Shown: positions 9,844 through 23,000 of the stretch, piece after piece
Layout: every line of letters begins with the position of its first letter
How positions within the stretch are numbered: position 1 is the stretch's first letter
NCBI RefSeq assembly: GCF_000708205.1
Contig: NW_014575562.1
Location: 931,616 to 995,615 of the forward strand
Length of the DNA stretch: 64,000 nt
Source of the DNA: Mixia osmundae IAM 14324
Taxonomy: Eukaryota; Basidiomycota; Mixiomycetes; Mixiales; Mixiaceae
Direction of reading: 5' to 3'
Position numbers and translations under genes: made by a program
The notes under the pieces: generated by a model
Seen by the model: only the letters and a program-made list of their open reading frames with translations
Told to the model about the DNA's origin: nothing
Databases searched by the model: none

Positions 9844-11757
9844 ATGCCGCCCGTCAAAGGTGCTGCGCTTGGCGGTATGCGCATGCCAGTCTCGCCCGGT
9901 CGCCTGGTCGAAAATGGCACGATCACATCTACTTCCATCGCTACCCAGTCTTTCTCAGACCTCGATGGCGTTCAGGCGCCTGCTATTGACGGCATAGTGT
10001 CATCAACTACCCTGACTCGGCCAAGCAATCCAAATGATCCGGCGGCGGACTACCAGATGCTGGATAGACTGGGCACGGGTGCATTCGGCGTTGTCTGGCG
10101 AGCAATTCATCTGCCTACGCAGACAGAAGTGGCCATCAAACAGATCGACTTGGAATCCTCGGATGACGATATTTCCGAGCTGCAAGAAGAGATTGGGCAC
10201 CTCACCGAATGCGATCCCGCCTTTGTCACGCGATACTACGGCAGCTTCGTCAAAGGCTTCAAGCTCTGGATCGTCATGGAATATCTCGCCGGCGGCTCTT
10301 GCTTGGACGTACTGAAACCTACGCCTTTCTCGGAGTATCAGATCGCCGTCATCTGTCGCGAACTCCTCAAAGGTCTGGCGTATTTACACGCAAAGGGCAA
10401 GATTCATCGCGATATCAAAGGTATGTCCTGACTCCTGACTTTGGCTGGCTTTGTACTGAGAGACGCGAAAGCTGCGAATGTATTGCTATCCAATGCTGGC
10501 GATGTCAAGCTTGCAGACTTTGGCGTTGCTGCCCAGCTGACGCAGAACAAGAGTAAGCGTAATACGCTCGTCGGCACGCCTTTCTGGATGGCGCCCGAAG
10601 TCATCTTGCAAAACGACTATGGCAGCAAAGCAGATATCTGGTCACTCGGTATCACTTTGATCGAGCTGGCTCTAGGTCGACCGCCCCTATCAGAATACAA
10701 CCCGATGGACGTCCTCTTTTTGATCCCTAAAGCAAAGCCGCCCGAGCTTGAGGGAGACTATTTCTCGAGCGCGTTCAAAGAGCTCGTCTCTGCTTGTCTA
10801 ACCAAAAATGCCGATGCGAGACCTTCAGCGAGCGATCTGCTCCAACATAGATTTGTACGTCTGGCCGGAAGGACATCGTGTATCGTGGAGAGCATCGAAC
10901 GACATCGTCACTGGAAGCAGACATCCACAATCGCCAAGGCAAAGATTGTGCCTGATTACCGACCGGATCCTACCTTGGTAGCATCTCAAGGCGATGCTTG
11001 GACATTCGACACCGTCAGAACACAGGCTACCGTCATGCTTCAGCCAAACGACGCACCTGTCGAGCTGTCTACTGCCACGCAATTAGCTGCAACTGTAAGC
11101 AGACTTGCCGACGAGCCGCAGAGGAGTCAGACGACACTGCTAAAACAACCTGACGGAGGGCTGTCGAGGAAAGCTAGGCGGCCTCTTTCTATGATCGCCA
11201 ATCTGCCCAGTGAGGCTCGTGCAGACGATGCATCGCTCGGCGAAGGCACGGTCAAGCGGGGCGTGTCTGCAACATTCGAGCCCGAGACGATGGCATCGTC
11301 TCGATCGACGGTCAGATCTCATTCCCAAAACGGTCGAACAGCTCGTCATCGTCACTCGGTTGATATGGGCTCGACAGTGCGTGCTCGCGAGCTACACTTG
11401 GCCATGCAAGATGTACAACAACAAGCGAATCAGAGCAATGACGGTCAAGAGACCGTGCGAACTTTGGCCCGAAACGTGCAAGAGGCCGACCTCATGATGT
11501 CAGATCTGCTGCTGCCTACTCTCGAAGAGGCTCGCGGAAGCTCGCCAGAGGCTGATGCTGCTCTGTCGAACATCGCCAAGGCGCTCCAAGGACTGGCGAG
11601 CCAAGATCCGCACCTTCTCTTGCGGCTTACCCGCGCAGTCACTTTGAAAATCCAAAGGTGCGATTTCAACGCGCATCAAAGCAGTGTGCTGACATCCAGC
11701 AAGCAGTCGAGCGGATCTACAAGCCATCTGCATAGCACCACAAGAGGTCGTGATTGA
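9844..11757 (+). CDS. GCK/Ste20-family serine/threonine protein kinase
   Basis: A protein kinase of about 620 residues, with exons 9844-10420 and 10472-11757. The N-terminal kinase domain (residues about 60-330) carries the glycine loop GTGAFG, the lysine in VAIKQI, HRDIKAAN with the intron falling inside it, DFG, the GTPFWMAPE substrate-recognition loop and ADIWSLGITLIELA. It resembles germinal-centre kinases of the MST/Sps1/Nak1-Kic1 group, which act in polarity (RAM/MOR) or septation networks. The C-terminal half is Ser/Thr-rich, with a conserved-looking helical end (NIAKALQGLASQDP). The 51-nt intron 10421-10471 has a GTATGT donor and CTGAC branch. All catalytic residues are present, so it should be active. 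Assignment to Kic1/Nak1 rather than Sid1 is not secure. Confidence 0.88.
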
Positions 11758-11988
11758 GGAGCGCGTGCCTGAACGTCGACCGCTGACGCAGATGCTCTAC
11801 GATCGCTGGCTCAGATCAATCCTCGGCTAATGCCGCCATCGCACCGCACTGCTTGTTGTTAGACTAATCTGCACATCTTAATCAATTCCTGAACCTCCGT
11901 CACGTCACTGATGAGCGGAGCAGTCGCTGGTGCTTTGCGCATTTCGATTCCATTCGAGACGCGACCGCGATCTCGTGCTGGCGGACAG

Positions 11989-13498
11989 ATGTCACTGTTC
12001 GTGGACAAGTACCGGCCGAAGCAGCTTAATGATCTGCACTATCACCATGACCTGTCCCGGAGAATACAAGCTCTTGTAGGATCGGCCTCGTTCCGACAGG
12101 GCTACTGCTGAATTGCTCTGTCGCCCTCAAGGCCGAATCAGGACAGGACTTCCCTCATCTGCTCTTCTATGGACCATCAGGAGCTGGCAAGAAGACGAGG
12201 ATCATGTGCACCTTGCGGGAGCTCTACGGTTCTTCAGCGGAAAAGGCACGCAATTGTCGTCAAGTCATGCATCCCGGCTGAAGAGCCAGATGATGCAGCT
12301 CCGTATCGATCAAAGAGTCTTTGTGACGCCCTCGCGACGCAAGCTGGATGTCAATGTAGTCCAATCGAATTACCATATCGAACTTACGCCAAGGTACGCA
12401 TGTGGTCACGCAGAAAGGGGGTCATTCAAGCCAGATGTACAGTGACGTGGGCATGTACGACCGCTCTGTCGTGCAAGAGATCCTCAAGGAGATTGCGCAA
12501 ACCCAACAAGTCGATGTCAATGCGAAGAAGCGATTCAAAGGTCAGCCTGCCCCAGTCGCATCGAGTGGATCGACTCTGAAGCGCGACTGGCTCGATAGTG
12601 GTCGTTATCAACGAGGCCGATCTGCTCAGTCGCGACGCTCAAAGTGCTTTGCGTCGGACGATGGAAAGTGAGTGGCGACCTCGATTCCATTGTCACAGCG
12701 CTGACGGCAGGCTCACAGAGTATACGACCAATCTGAGGCTAATCCTGTGCGCCAATTCGACAAGCAAGATTATCGGTCCCATCAGATCGAGATGTCTGTT
12801 GCTTCGCGTAGGCGCACCCACAGATGACGAGATGGTCAATGTGATCAATCATGTCGCCAAGAAAGAACGCTTCGAGATTCCTCGCTCGGCCGCACTTGCA
12901 GTCGCTCAAAGTGCATCTGGCAATCTGCGGAGAGCCTTACTTGCTCTTGAAGCGCTGCACACACAAGATCCGACGTTCCAGTCTGCTTCGGTAGCCGGCA
13001 AAGCGACGAGCAAGATCGTGCCGATGCCAGATTGGGAGGAGTACTGCGGCAAAGTCACGTCGACCATCTTGACGAGTCAGACACCTCAGCAGCTTCTCGC
13101 TGTGAGGCAGATGCTCTACGAATTACTCGTGCACTGTATAACACCGCAATTGATACTGTCGGTAAGCTTCGCGCGAAGCTCGCAAAATGCTGGGCTGATT
13201 TCGTAAGCAGACGATCACACGAAATCTTGTCGAGCGCGCGGACGAGGCTCTGAAGCCAGAGATTGTGCACTGGGCGGCCTTCTACGTCGGTCGCCCGCAA
13301 CCTTTTGGCTGAGCTCTGCTGAGAGATGTATACAACGCAGGATCACAGACTCAAGCTTGGCACGAAGCCCATCTTCCACCTAGAAGGCAAGTGACACTTG
13401 CGTATGAACTGGACTTTCGCTAACGAGCAGCTCTCATAGCATTTGTTGCGAAGGTGATGAGCTTATGGAAGAGCCACCTTGCGGGCTACTTGGACTGA
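11989..13498 (+). CDS. RFC3: Replication factor C small subunit RFC3 (budding yeast RFC5 ortholog)
   Basis: A subunit of the five-protein clamp loader that places PCNA on DNA and also serves checkpoint loaders. The product is 361 residues, matching the family length of about 355. Nine exons: 11989-12075, 12132-12245, 12299-12393, 12443-12540, 12599-12667, 12719-13161, 13211-13285, 13341-13386 and 13440-13498. It begins [10 protein letters not shown], has the Walker A loop GPSGAGKKT, the degenerate Walker B-like [17 protein letters not shown], sensor 1 NSTSK, and IRSRC. NEAD instead of DEAD and GKKT instead of GKTT are normal for this subunit. Introns 2 (12246-12298) and 8 (13387-13439) use GC donors. 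Start chosen at 11989 because the family begins at MSL; the in-frame upstream ATG at 11911 is unlikely. Confidence 0.93.
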
Positions 13499-13789
13499 TC
13501 GCCCTGAGGCTTTCGGCCGTTGTAACTGTGGTCTTTGCACTGCGATCGCGTCCTTCCCGCTTGGCGATTCGAGGCGCTGCCTTGACGATCTTTTGTTGGA
13601 CTGCGGGCTAAAGAACGGCATCGCCCAAGCCAGCCCGGTCTCAGGCCTCCCAAGCTTGGCACTCGCACAGAGACCAGACCGGAGAGGTCACGACGTGCTT
13701 CTGCTGGCCGAGAAGACTGCTATTAGCGAGTAGCCTGGGGTACAGAACATCCACGTTGACGCCATCGTACTGCCCATTCCTGAGCGGGC

Positions 13790-16700
13790 ATGGCGGGCGA
13801 AAAGGATCACACTCGCAAGGCAGCCACGGCACTGAAGCACCAGAAGCGACTGGCGCGAGACGGACAAGATGGCAAAGGTCGTGATGGCATGGTGATGCTC
13901 GACCAATCCCTTCGTCCTTCTGATCCCGACTCGGTCAGCGCCAGAGGCTACGATCCGCCTACTTCGAGGCCTTTGGATCCTACACCGACCTCGATGCGGG
14001 CGAATGAGCTCAGCCAGAGCACGGCCAGCAGAGCCAGAAAGACTAGCAAGCCAAGAGCCTCCAAGGAGACTCCCCCGCCCGCGTCTCCTCGTCGCAAGTC
14101 AAGCGATTTGAAGGCTTCCACCGGTTCACGCAAGTCCGATCATCCTGCCTATCGAACTCGTCCGGGCGAGCAGCCAAAGACGACTCGCAAAGCATCTGAT
14201 CAGTCATCGACTACCCGTCGTTCGCAGATGTTCCCCGAGATGGACAAGCCCGTTCGCTCAAAGCGACATTCGGGTAGTAGCTCTACGCGTCCGCCCATCA
14301 TCCCTTCGAGCGTCGTCAAAGGTGGCAGTCCTCTCGAGCTGCCCTTCGATGACCGCAAGTCTGCCTCGCCCGTCACATCATCTGTCGGCTTGCCCTCGCC
14401 CATATCAGGCGCCTCCCGATTGCCTCCTGCCAGGGAGCTCGACGAAGATGTCGTCAGCCGCTCAAAATCCAAGTCTTCAACGAGGGCCAGCGCGAGCAAA
14501 CGAGTAGACAAAGCAACCACTTCTCGGGCAGAACGACCTAGCTCGAGCGCGCGAGATGATAGAAGGTCACCTCGTCGACCTGTAGACTCATTAGCACTCG
14601 ACGAAGATGACGAACCCAATAGACTCGTGCTCGCTCAGATTGATTCTGGCGCGTCTTTGCCGGCCTCAAAGAAGCTCAAGCGCAAGCCTCCGCCTGCCTA
14701 TATTCCCAGCCCAGCCAGATCGGTCACGAGGGACTCGAAGCTCGAGAGCCCTTCCAAAAAACGATCGTCGTTTGAGCATAACGTGCAAAGTGCCGGCAGC
14801 TCTCGTAGACCGCCAGCAGATGAACCGCCCGTGCCGCAGATCCCAGTGGGTCTCGTCAACGGTTTCGGCACGAATGGCAAAGCGCGCGCGCCCGAGCCCG
14901 ACACAACAGACGATGAGTTGGCAACTGCTGACGAGATGGAGTCATCAGATCATCATGATGAGGAAGAAGACGAAGCTGCAATCTCGTCCGAGAGCGAAGT
15001 CGATCCTGAGAGGACGCAGGCCACGGGTGCCAAGGCACAGGAGGGATCGCTAAGCCCCGATTCGATCGCACATACACCTAGTGCGGCTGTCATCGCTGCG
15101 CCTTCACCAATGACCGATGGTGCTGAAAACGCGAGAACAGCACCAGCTGCAGCGCCAGCGAAGAAGCGTGGCTTTTTGTCGAGGAAGCAGCCAAGCTCGG
15201 ATCTTCCTCCACCTGTCAAGAAAACAGGAGGTCTCTTCTCATTCAGGCGTAAGAGTGCAAAGCCAGTCGATGCCCAGCCTGCCGCTGCCGCGCCGACCGT
15301 CGCTGCGCCCATAGCAGGTATGCTCATACCCGGCAATTGATCCTGGGCTGATCGAGTGTGCTCTGCAGCTGCTGCGGTGCCGGTACGAGCCGATGCTGGA
15401 GCCGATGATGCTTCGGTCAGCTCGGCTTCGGTCATCGATAGCGCTCACGGAGCTTCAGACGATGAGGAGGCGATGAGCAACAGCGACAGCGAAGAAGAGA
15501 CCGGCGAAGCAGACAAACCTGCCCTCGCCGCAGAATCTGTATCAGACCCAGTGACCTCACAGCCGGAAGACAAAGAAATGTCTGCACCACCTACTGCCGA
15601 GCAACATACTCAAGCGGCACCTCTTGGCCTGATTGCGGGCGTCGGAGCCGCAGCAGGTGGTCTCATTGGATGGTTGGCCGGCTCGACAGCTCAGCAAAAG
15701 CCTGACCCTGCTGTCATTCCGACCGACAAGCTTGAAGCCGCACAACAGACCGCCGCGATGCCCGAGGCGAACACGGATGTTGCGGATGAAGCGGCTGTCG
15801 TGGCTGTTGACCGTAACCTTGCTGCGCCCGGCCTGAGCAACGCCGTCATCTTGGACCGGCCCACTGCCGATCGGCCCGATGCTGTAAGCGGATCTGCATC
15901 AGTCGCTCAACCGAAGCCTGTGGTAGCGGACACCGCTTCTTCCATCGCTTCGAGCGCAGCCTCGACCCACTCTGTCACGTCTTCAGCTGCTAGTGAGTCA
16001 GTAGCCTCCGGTGCGACACCTGCCGCGACACCTGTAGCAGCGGCTGTCGCAGCACCTGCCGCTGTCGCTGTAGCCACAGAGGAAGAGACACCGAAAGCAA
16101 AGAAGCGACGTAGTCTGCTGCCTTTTGGTCGCAAGCCAAAGGAAGCACAGAATACTTCAGAACAGCCACCGAATCCAGAGAAGCCGAAGGGTCCGAACAG
16201 ACTGAGTCTCGCGCTCAATGACGCGCTCACTAAGACGCTCTCAAGTAGCATGTCCTTCGTCGACAAGCTATCAGGCGTCGAACCAGAGAATATCGCACCA
16301 AAACCGACAGACTCGCGCAGGGTCAAATTCTCGGATCCGTCAGAGGCTGCTCGTCAGCAGGCCATGCGCAAGAAGACGAGAATTACGCCTATGCTGTTCG
16401 TACAACGGTGTATCTCTCGAATGAGCGCTGACAATCGCGAGACAGGGCATCTCGGGTCGTCGTGCAGGATCAAGATATCTTGAAGATGCGGCACGACGGG
16501 CCGTTCTGGGATCCTAACAGTCAGCTCCTTGACAATGCGCCCCCTATGTACGCGCCTCCAGGCGAGCCATCAGTCGCACCCAGAAGATCCGCCATGAAGC
16601 GGCCTGCAGAGTCTCGGCAAGATGCTGCAATTCGCGCAGCTACTGCTGGCCTCGTCTTCAATCTTCATCAGCCTGCTCAGCACACCCAAGGGCAGCCAGT

Positions 16701-16956
16701 GGCGCTCAAAGAAGGCGTCAATGGAAATGCCAACGGCGACGTACCTTCCGACGTAAGCGAAAGTGACTATTACGAAGGCGGGGATGACGAGGTGGGCTCG
16801 GTGGCTACACACGAGCGTTTGCATGATGACGAGCCGAGCGATGCTTACGAGTCAGAGCACGACGAGACAATGCCCGCACACTCGGAGGCTCGCCCAAATA
16901 GCATTGAATTCCCTCGGGCACAATCGAACTTGCCACCTGCAATCGCTGCAATATAA
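13790..16956 (+). CDS. Large intrinsically disordered protein with basic KKR-type motifs, unknown function
   Basis: About 1,025 residues from exons 13790-15317, 15369-16407 and 16446-16956. I do not recognise it. It is rich in Ser, Pro, Ala, Lys and acidic runs and appears disordered almost throughout. Three similar basic/hydrophobic patches recur: KKRGFLSRKQ, KKTGGLFSFRRKSAK and KKRRSLLPFGRKPKE. Between them lies a Gly/Ala hydrophobic stretch (GLIAGVGAAAGGLIGWLAG) long enough to cross or insert into a membrane. The C-terminus has a more ordered-looking block (MRHDGPFWDPNS) and an acidic tail. The third exon boundary is uncertain: a 65-nt intron 16400-16464 also keeps frame. It lies 291 bases downstream of RFC3 on the same strand. 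Confidence 0.6.
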
Positions 16957-17051
16957 TACTTCACACTTATTACGCTTTGCATACAAATCAGTAGCACAAC
17001 ATGTACACCATGATTATGTGTCTGCTGTACTATGCATCATTGTGCTTCCTG

Positions 17052-19687
17052 TCACAAGACGCGCGAGCCTCCGAGGCCCACGGGTCGAGGACCCATCCGG
17101 TTGACCGGCCCGTTATCTGGGTCTGGCGCAGACTGCAGATTGCCGAGCTTTCGCGCAATCGCATCTCTCGCCGAATTGACTTTAGCGGCTGTCGCTCGAG
17201 CTTGACGCTGCAAGAACGTTCCCCAGCCATTCCGTCTTGGCCATTGCTGCTCGACTTGATTGAGGTGCGGATTTGTGTATTTTCGCATGACCTCGTCATC
17301 TGGTCCGGCCCAAGTATAGGTTGGCTTTTGCGTACCGAGACGGAAGGCATGCGCCTCGGTCCTGCGACAGCGTGCGTGAGCGATGTGCATGAACCAAGAA
17401 CGAGTCAGCTTACGTAAAGACCCAATCATCCAATGACATAAAGTCCGTTTCGCAGAAGATCAGGTAGTAGTACTTGAGTGTTTCTGCGAGTACGAAGCTC
17501 TCCTGACTATCTCGCAGCGACGTCGCTGGGTCATCGATGTTGACATCTCCCACGCTCGCAAAGCCATGATCGGTTATGGACACGTTCACCCAAGCGGTGA
17601 ACATACGCCAGGCTTCGTCCTGCCAGAAGGGATCGCCGGTGATCCGCCATTGGTAAAAGACACTCTCAATGACCTCTGGCCTGCCCAGATAGGTGCCTTG
17701 CTTATATCGCACACCTGGAACGAAGTGCCCCTTCTGCTGAAGATACTTCTCGCCAGTGTAGGCATCTGTGAGAGTCTGGAAACGGTCGGTATCGTTATGG
17801 TTGTAGAATGTCAACGACTCGCTGCCGACGCCCGACTTGAAGCCCGTATAGGTGAACGCACAGGTCTTCGTGAAGCGTCTGCCCGCATCGTGATCCCGAG
17901 GTCGACCGAGTAAACGAGCGCCGAGCGAGAGCATGCCGCCCGCAAAGCACGCTAGATGGTCGACCTTTAGTTCGACATCCCGCCAGCCTGCCTTGCCTAC
18001 AGTCAAGAATTCCTCACCGGGTACAGCGGTCACGTTGCGGATGAGATGCACATATGCAGAATCGACTGCATCTGCATAAACGCGAGCGTACTGCTCAGTG
18101 GCTCCACCCAGCAGCTGATGAGTTTTAATCAGGTATTCGTAGTAAGAGTCAGCTTCGCCGCCCCAAGTGTATGTGCCGCGTAGGCTTTGAGGATAAGCAG
18201 CATTTAGATGCGTGGGCAGTAGGGAGCCGAGGCGACCTGTTGCAGTCGCTGGTATCTTCTTCTCGACGAAATCAATGATCCGCTGCACGACGTCAAAGTA
18301 AGTCGAATCGCCAGTAAGCTGACTGATGCGAGCGAATTCCATCGACATCGAGCCCATCTCTGCCACGCCATGATCGCCACCTGGCGCGCCGTGGTAATCG
18401 CGGCCGAAGACGCACCGGCCAAGGGGAAGACTTTCGGCATTGTTGAAGCAACCCATGAACCAATCTGCAAGCTCACGTGCTCGATCGAGCATGAGCTGGT
18501 CGCCAGTAATATCGTATGCAGCGATGAGACCACCAAGATAGCGAATGTTGGTCTCGAAGACGGGTATCGTTCGGCCATCGCCGCCGCCATAGGCAGACTT
18601 TGCCCCCGTTGTCATTGTGAAATCGATCGCAGCAACGTGCGCTCTGCACAAGTTGTACTCACGATCCTCGCCAATCATGATCATGAGATCAAGCGCGTCG
18701 ACGAGCGATGCACCCCAGCCGTTGAAGTTGTCGTTAGGTGCGCCCGTCACTGGCCGAACTTCGTCGTGCTCCCAAGCTGCAGCTTTGTAGCCTTCCCAAG
18801 CATGTATGATCGCACGCTTTGTCCAATCGCGTCTCTGCAAACGCTCTTCCTTGCGAGCAGGCGTCTCGCCAGACCCCGCTTTGATGTCTGCTTCAAAGTC
18901 GTACTGTACGCGTGGCAGATCATGCCGTTGTGCTAACGGCGGAGAAGATTCGAAAGTTGGCTTTTTCAGACTCGAGAACGGAATCTGTGCAGACAGCGCG
19001 AGTGGTGCAGTCATGTTAGGATATTCCTTCGGCCATACCGGCGGATCTGGATCGCGTCGTGGTCGTTTGGAAGAGAGCCAAGTGCTCGCAATCTCTGGCC
19101 TATCTGGCCAAGGATCATCTGCTGCTGTTACTAGCGGTCGCTTTGGCAGGGGTGTGTAGCGAAGCAAGAGATGCTCTGGATTACTAGGCCCTTCCACACG
19201 CATGGCAAGCACTGTCGGTCTGTTCGTGACTGGTGCGTCGGGCCTTCGCTCAGGCACGTCGGTATGGATAGGCGCGTCCACAGGCACGCCGGCTTGCACC
19301 TGTTCATCCGTCGTAGGTGACATACGATAGCCATCCAACGGATTCGGGCCATCTAGTGGTCTGCCGCCGGGTGGTGGTGGCCCCCATGGCCCGTCTGGAC
19401 GGCCGAATCTCAGTCGATCTTGTGCCTGCAACGACGCTGTATCAGCCCAAAGCGCGTTCCAATCAGGGTAGGCCCACATGACGCAGCCAAGGCGTGATGT
19501 TCTCATGGTATGAGGTTGTCCTGAGGCCGATGCCGAGCACGCAGACGAGCACGAGGATGAGCAAGATACCTTTGTGTCTGAGCCTCTGGATCGCCAGGTA
19601 GCTGATCAGCGTCGAGCTTGGCCTGAGCATGCCACTTGGAGGGCTCGTAGTCGTGCCCGTCGTCGGTAGGAGCGGCTTGTTCGACAT
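17052..19687 (-). CDS. GH47 class I alpha-1,2-mannosidase
   Basis: A calcium-dependent glycosidase that trims alpha-1,2-mannose from N-glycans in the ER or Golgi. It has 843 residues, with exons 19687-19478, 19425-17414 and 17361-17052. Exon 1 encodes a type II membrane anchor (GILLILVLVCVLGIGL). A Pro-rich linker precedes the catalytic domain from about residue 260, with family blocks AEMGSMSMEF, CFAGGMLSLGARLLG, RPEVIESVFYQWRITGD, QESFVLAETLKYYYL and the terminal TEAHAFRL threonine-glutamate motif, which is split by the last intron. Both introns are 52 nt. The C-terminal extension of about 90 residues past TEAHAFRL is unusual for the family and of unknown role. ER (Mns1-like) versus Golgi assignment is open. 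Confidence 0.9.
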
Positions 19688-20000
19688 GACAGCCGTCGTC
19701 AGCCTCTCGTGCGCGCTTGGGGCTTGTCGTGTGCCACTTTGCCGTCGTCAAGATGCGGTCGTCTGCACAGCCTGCCTGACCCTACTATCGACAGCTGTGA
19801 CAGATGCTCCTACTGACTCATCTGCTTGCGCATGCCTGTACAGATGGTGGAAGCTTAGCTACCTGCTTAGGCCTGGCCATGCAAGCGGTAGTCGTCTGTC
19901 CGCTCTCGGGGCAGCCGGCAGAGACACGACGACACGACGCGCGCTCTTCATTTATTTGGCGCAGCCGAATGGCCGAATGCAAATCTAGCTACGGGGTCTA
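19688..20000. other. Intergenic region upstream of the mannosidase gene
   Basis: These 313 bases lie between the start of the GH47 gene and the stop of RDH54, both on the minus strand. They must hold the mannosidase promoter and the RDH54 3' end. The part near 19999-20010 is AT-rich (TATTATATATC), but it overlaps the RDH54 stop and is not a convincing promoter element. Confidence 0.45.
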
Positions 20001-23000
20001 TTATATATCTGCCACTTCGAGCTCGGCCATCGTTTTGTCAGTCGAGAAGCGTGTGAAAGCAAAAGTGATAGCGCCTTTGCTCTTGGTCGCATTGGCCGCG
20101 ATGACTTCGGAGAGCACCGGATCATCAAAGTCGCCGCCGTCGGTGTCTTGACAATCGATATGAGTCCAATCTTTGAGCGCTGCCAAGTGTTTCTTCTGGT
20201 CTGAAGGGCGGATCTCGCCGGCACTGATGAATGTCACCTCCTCGTTCTGTTCTTCATCGCTGTCTTCTGCTTCGGTAGATCGCGTTGTCGAGCGCGAACG
20301 TCCCCTGCGGCACCGGCAGCCCAGCAGATCATGGGTGTGACACGCTGTCTCAGTGTGCAGCGCAAAAATTGCCTTGAGCTGTGGGACTGTCTGTCAGATC
20401 CCGTCAAGAGCGCTGCAGATATAAACACACCTCGTCGAGCGAGAACGCGTCGGAAGTACCAGACTTGCTGTTGCCACTTTGCTTGCCGCTTGTCTTCGTG
20501 CTTCCTTCGCCTTGCATCAGACTGCCCGCGAGTCCCTGTTTGATAATCTGACGCTGAAAAATCTCTGCGGTCCGGGTTTAATCCTACCCGAGGATCTCAG
20601 GAGATTGAACGCACTCTCGTCGAGTGTACCGGTGGCAAGCAAACGGTAGATATGGCAAGGTCGCTTCTGTCCATCGCGATGAATGCGTGCCATCGCCTGA
20701 AGGTCGTTGCTGGGGTTCCAGTCGCTATCAAAAAGTACGAGCCGAGATGCACCGATGAGATTGAGGCCTGCGCCGCCCGACTTTGAGCTAAGCAGGAAGA
20801 TGACTGCAGGCTGATTAGCTAAGCCAAGCTTGATCATGAGAACAAACATTGAGCTTTTTGCGAGGCGCGGTTGAATGTCTCGACGATGCCTTGTCTGGCC
20901 TTCTGCGCGGTTGCGCCATCGAGGCGACAGTAGCCGTACCGACGAGTCTTGCAAAAAGCTTCGAGTATGTTGAGCGTCTGTGTAAAGTTGGATACGAGCA
21001 CGACTTTCTCTTCCGTCTTCTCTTTGATCGATTCGAGTAGATTCGCAAGTGCAAGGGCTTTGCCGGACAGATGGACATCGTTCACATCCAAGCCGGAAGG
21101 TAATTCTTCGGCAATGCTTTCTGTGACTTCGTCCTCGGCATCCTTGACGTGTTGCTGATCTAGCTGCTTCACGAGCAAGCCTGGCGAGTTGCAGAGTTTC
21201 TTCAGTGCCGAGATGAGCACGAGATGGTTTCCGCCTTTGCCAGAGAAGATTGCGCGTACGGCGGGCGTCTCAAGGATCTTCTTATACAGCCTGATCTGAA
21301 GCTGAGTCGGCCGCACAAAGAGCACGTATTCCTCTGTATCGCGGCACATGTGAGCCCGACAAGAAACAATGCGACGAAATACTGACGCTTAGGCGGTAGG
21401 AACTGTGCAATGACTTCGGACGTGCGACGCAGGACGAATGAGCGGGCGATGCTCGCCAGCTGATCACTTCTCGCCTGACCCAGACCTCGAACTTCGGAGG
21501 ATGCATGAGGTTCGCGAGATTTGAGGATGGGCACCTCGAAGCATTTTTTGAACGTAGCGTAAGAATCGAGTGCACCTGGGATGATGAAATCGACCATCGT
21601 GTGGAGTTCTGACAGGTCGTTCTGGATTGGCGTGCCTGTGAGAATAACTCGCTTCTCTGCTGACAAAGCGCGCAGAGCTTGGGTCGTCTTGGCGCCAGCC
21701 GACTTGAGTCGATGGCCCTCGTCGCAGATGATTACGCCGATGGGAGGACTACATTTTTCGAGATCTTCTACTACCGTCCGCAGCTTCTCAGCCGGCGTCA
21801 GACATAGCCTTCCCGTACAGCCGGATGAGACTCACGCGCTCGTAGCCGATGATGAGGACAGCATATGTCTTGCTCTTTGTGAAGCTCTTGATGTTGCTCT
21901 TTGCATCTGCAGTAAAGACCCCGATGCGTTCTCTACCGAGCCATTTGGAGAATTCTCGAGACCAGTTCTGCAATGGTCATCAATTCGCGCCTTGTCGCGG
22001 AAGCAGCGTTCCGACCTTGACGAGCGTAACGGGGCAAACGATGAGAGCACGGCCTATGACGCTACCTGAAGTCGCGTAAGGCGTCTGCTTGAGTAGGGTC
22101 CATATCAGCCCGATGGATTGCACCGTCTTGCCCAGCCCCCTGCATGACGATATCAGAGCCATGCTGTGACCGGTCAGAGACACGTACATCTCGTCTGCAA
22201 GGATACAGCCCGTTCCTTCCGACTTGAAGCCCATTACGCATTCGTACATGAACTGTATGCCTTCTTTTTGATGCGGTCTAAGGTGTTTGCAGAGTAAGGG
22301 ATCGAGCACGACATCGTTCACAAGCGTAGCAGTCTGCTTATTGCGAGCGAAGAGCTCAGCCGGCGGTCGGGTAAGCACGACTGCGCCATCCGCTTTGGGA
22401 TCATAGCGCGAAGCGAGAGAAGAATGAGCTTTGAATGTCGATCGTGATGTACTCTTGGAGGAGCCCTTGAAAAAGTCGGTGGGCGCGACGGAACCGCCTT
22501 GCAGAAGCTCGCTGACGGCTTTGTTAGCGCTCGCATTAGCCGTCGGTATCACTGCAAACGGATGAATCGATTGAATGTCGAGCTCTACAGACTTACATGG
22601 CATCTTCGGCCGCGGTTTGGGCAAGGGCCGCGACATTGATGGTGTTGATGGGACATATGTGTGAGGTGCAACGACCGAGCTTTGCCCACCAGAAGCAGGC
22701 CCCTCGATCTTTGAAAGTCTCAGCTTTGAAGCATTTCAGAAAGCACTGCAGCGCACTTCGATCTCCTTCGAGCCGACCGAGAGCTCGTCGCCTGCTGAGA
22801 GTGCTAATGCAACCGGCCGAGAGCCGACTGACAGCCTGTAAGCAAAGACGTGAGCGAAATTGCCTTAGAGACGCTGCGCTCGCACTCTTTGCCAGTTTCT
22901 CTGTCGCGCAAGATGAGGACCGCTCCACGCTGGATGAGAAGGCCGTCGCCTTCCCAGGTCTTGTGCTTCTTCGATGACGGTTTGCGCCTGCAGGTACATT

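Noticed and set aside
11911-11988. Upstream in-frame ATG extending RFC3 by 26 residues
   Set aside because: RFC3/RFC5 proteins begin with MSL(W/F)VDKYRP, so the ATG at 11989 is preferred.
12265-12298. Short GT-AG intron in RFC3 instead of the GC-AG intron 12246-12298
   Set aside because: It would be about 35 nt, below the normal size here, and would insert six residues into the conserved EKLRID segment. Kept only as an alternative.
13500-13789. Open frames between RFC3 and the disordered protein
   Set aside because: They are out-of-frame shadows of the last RFC3 exon and have no domain support.
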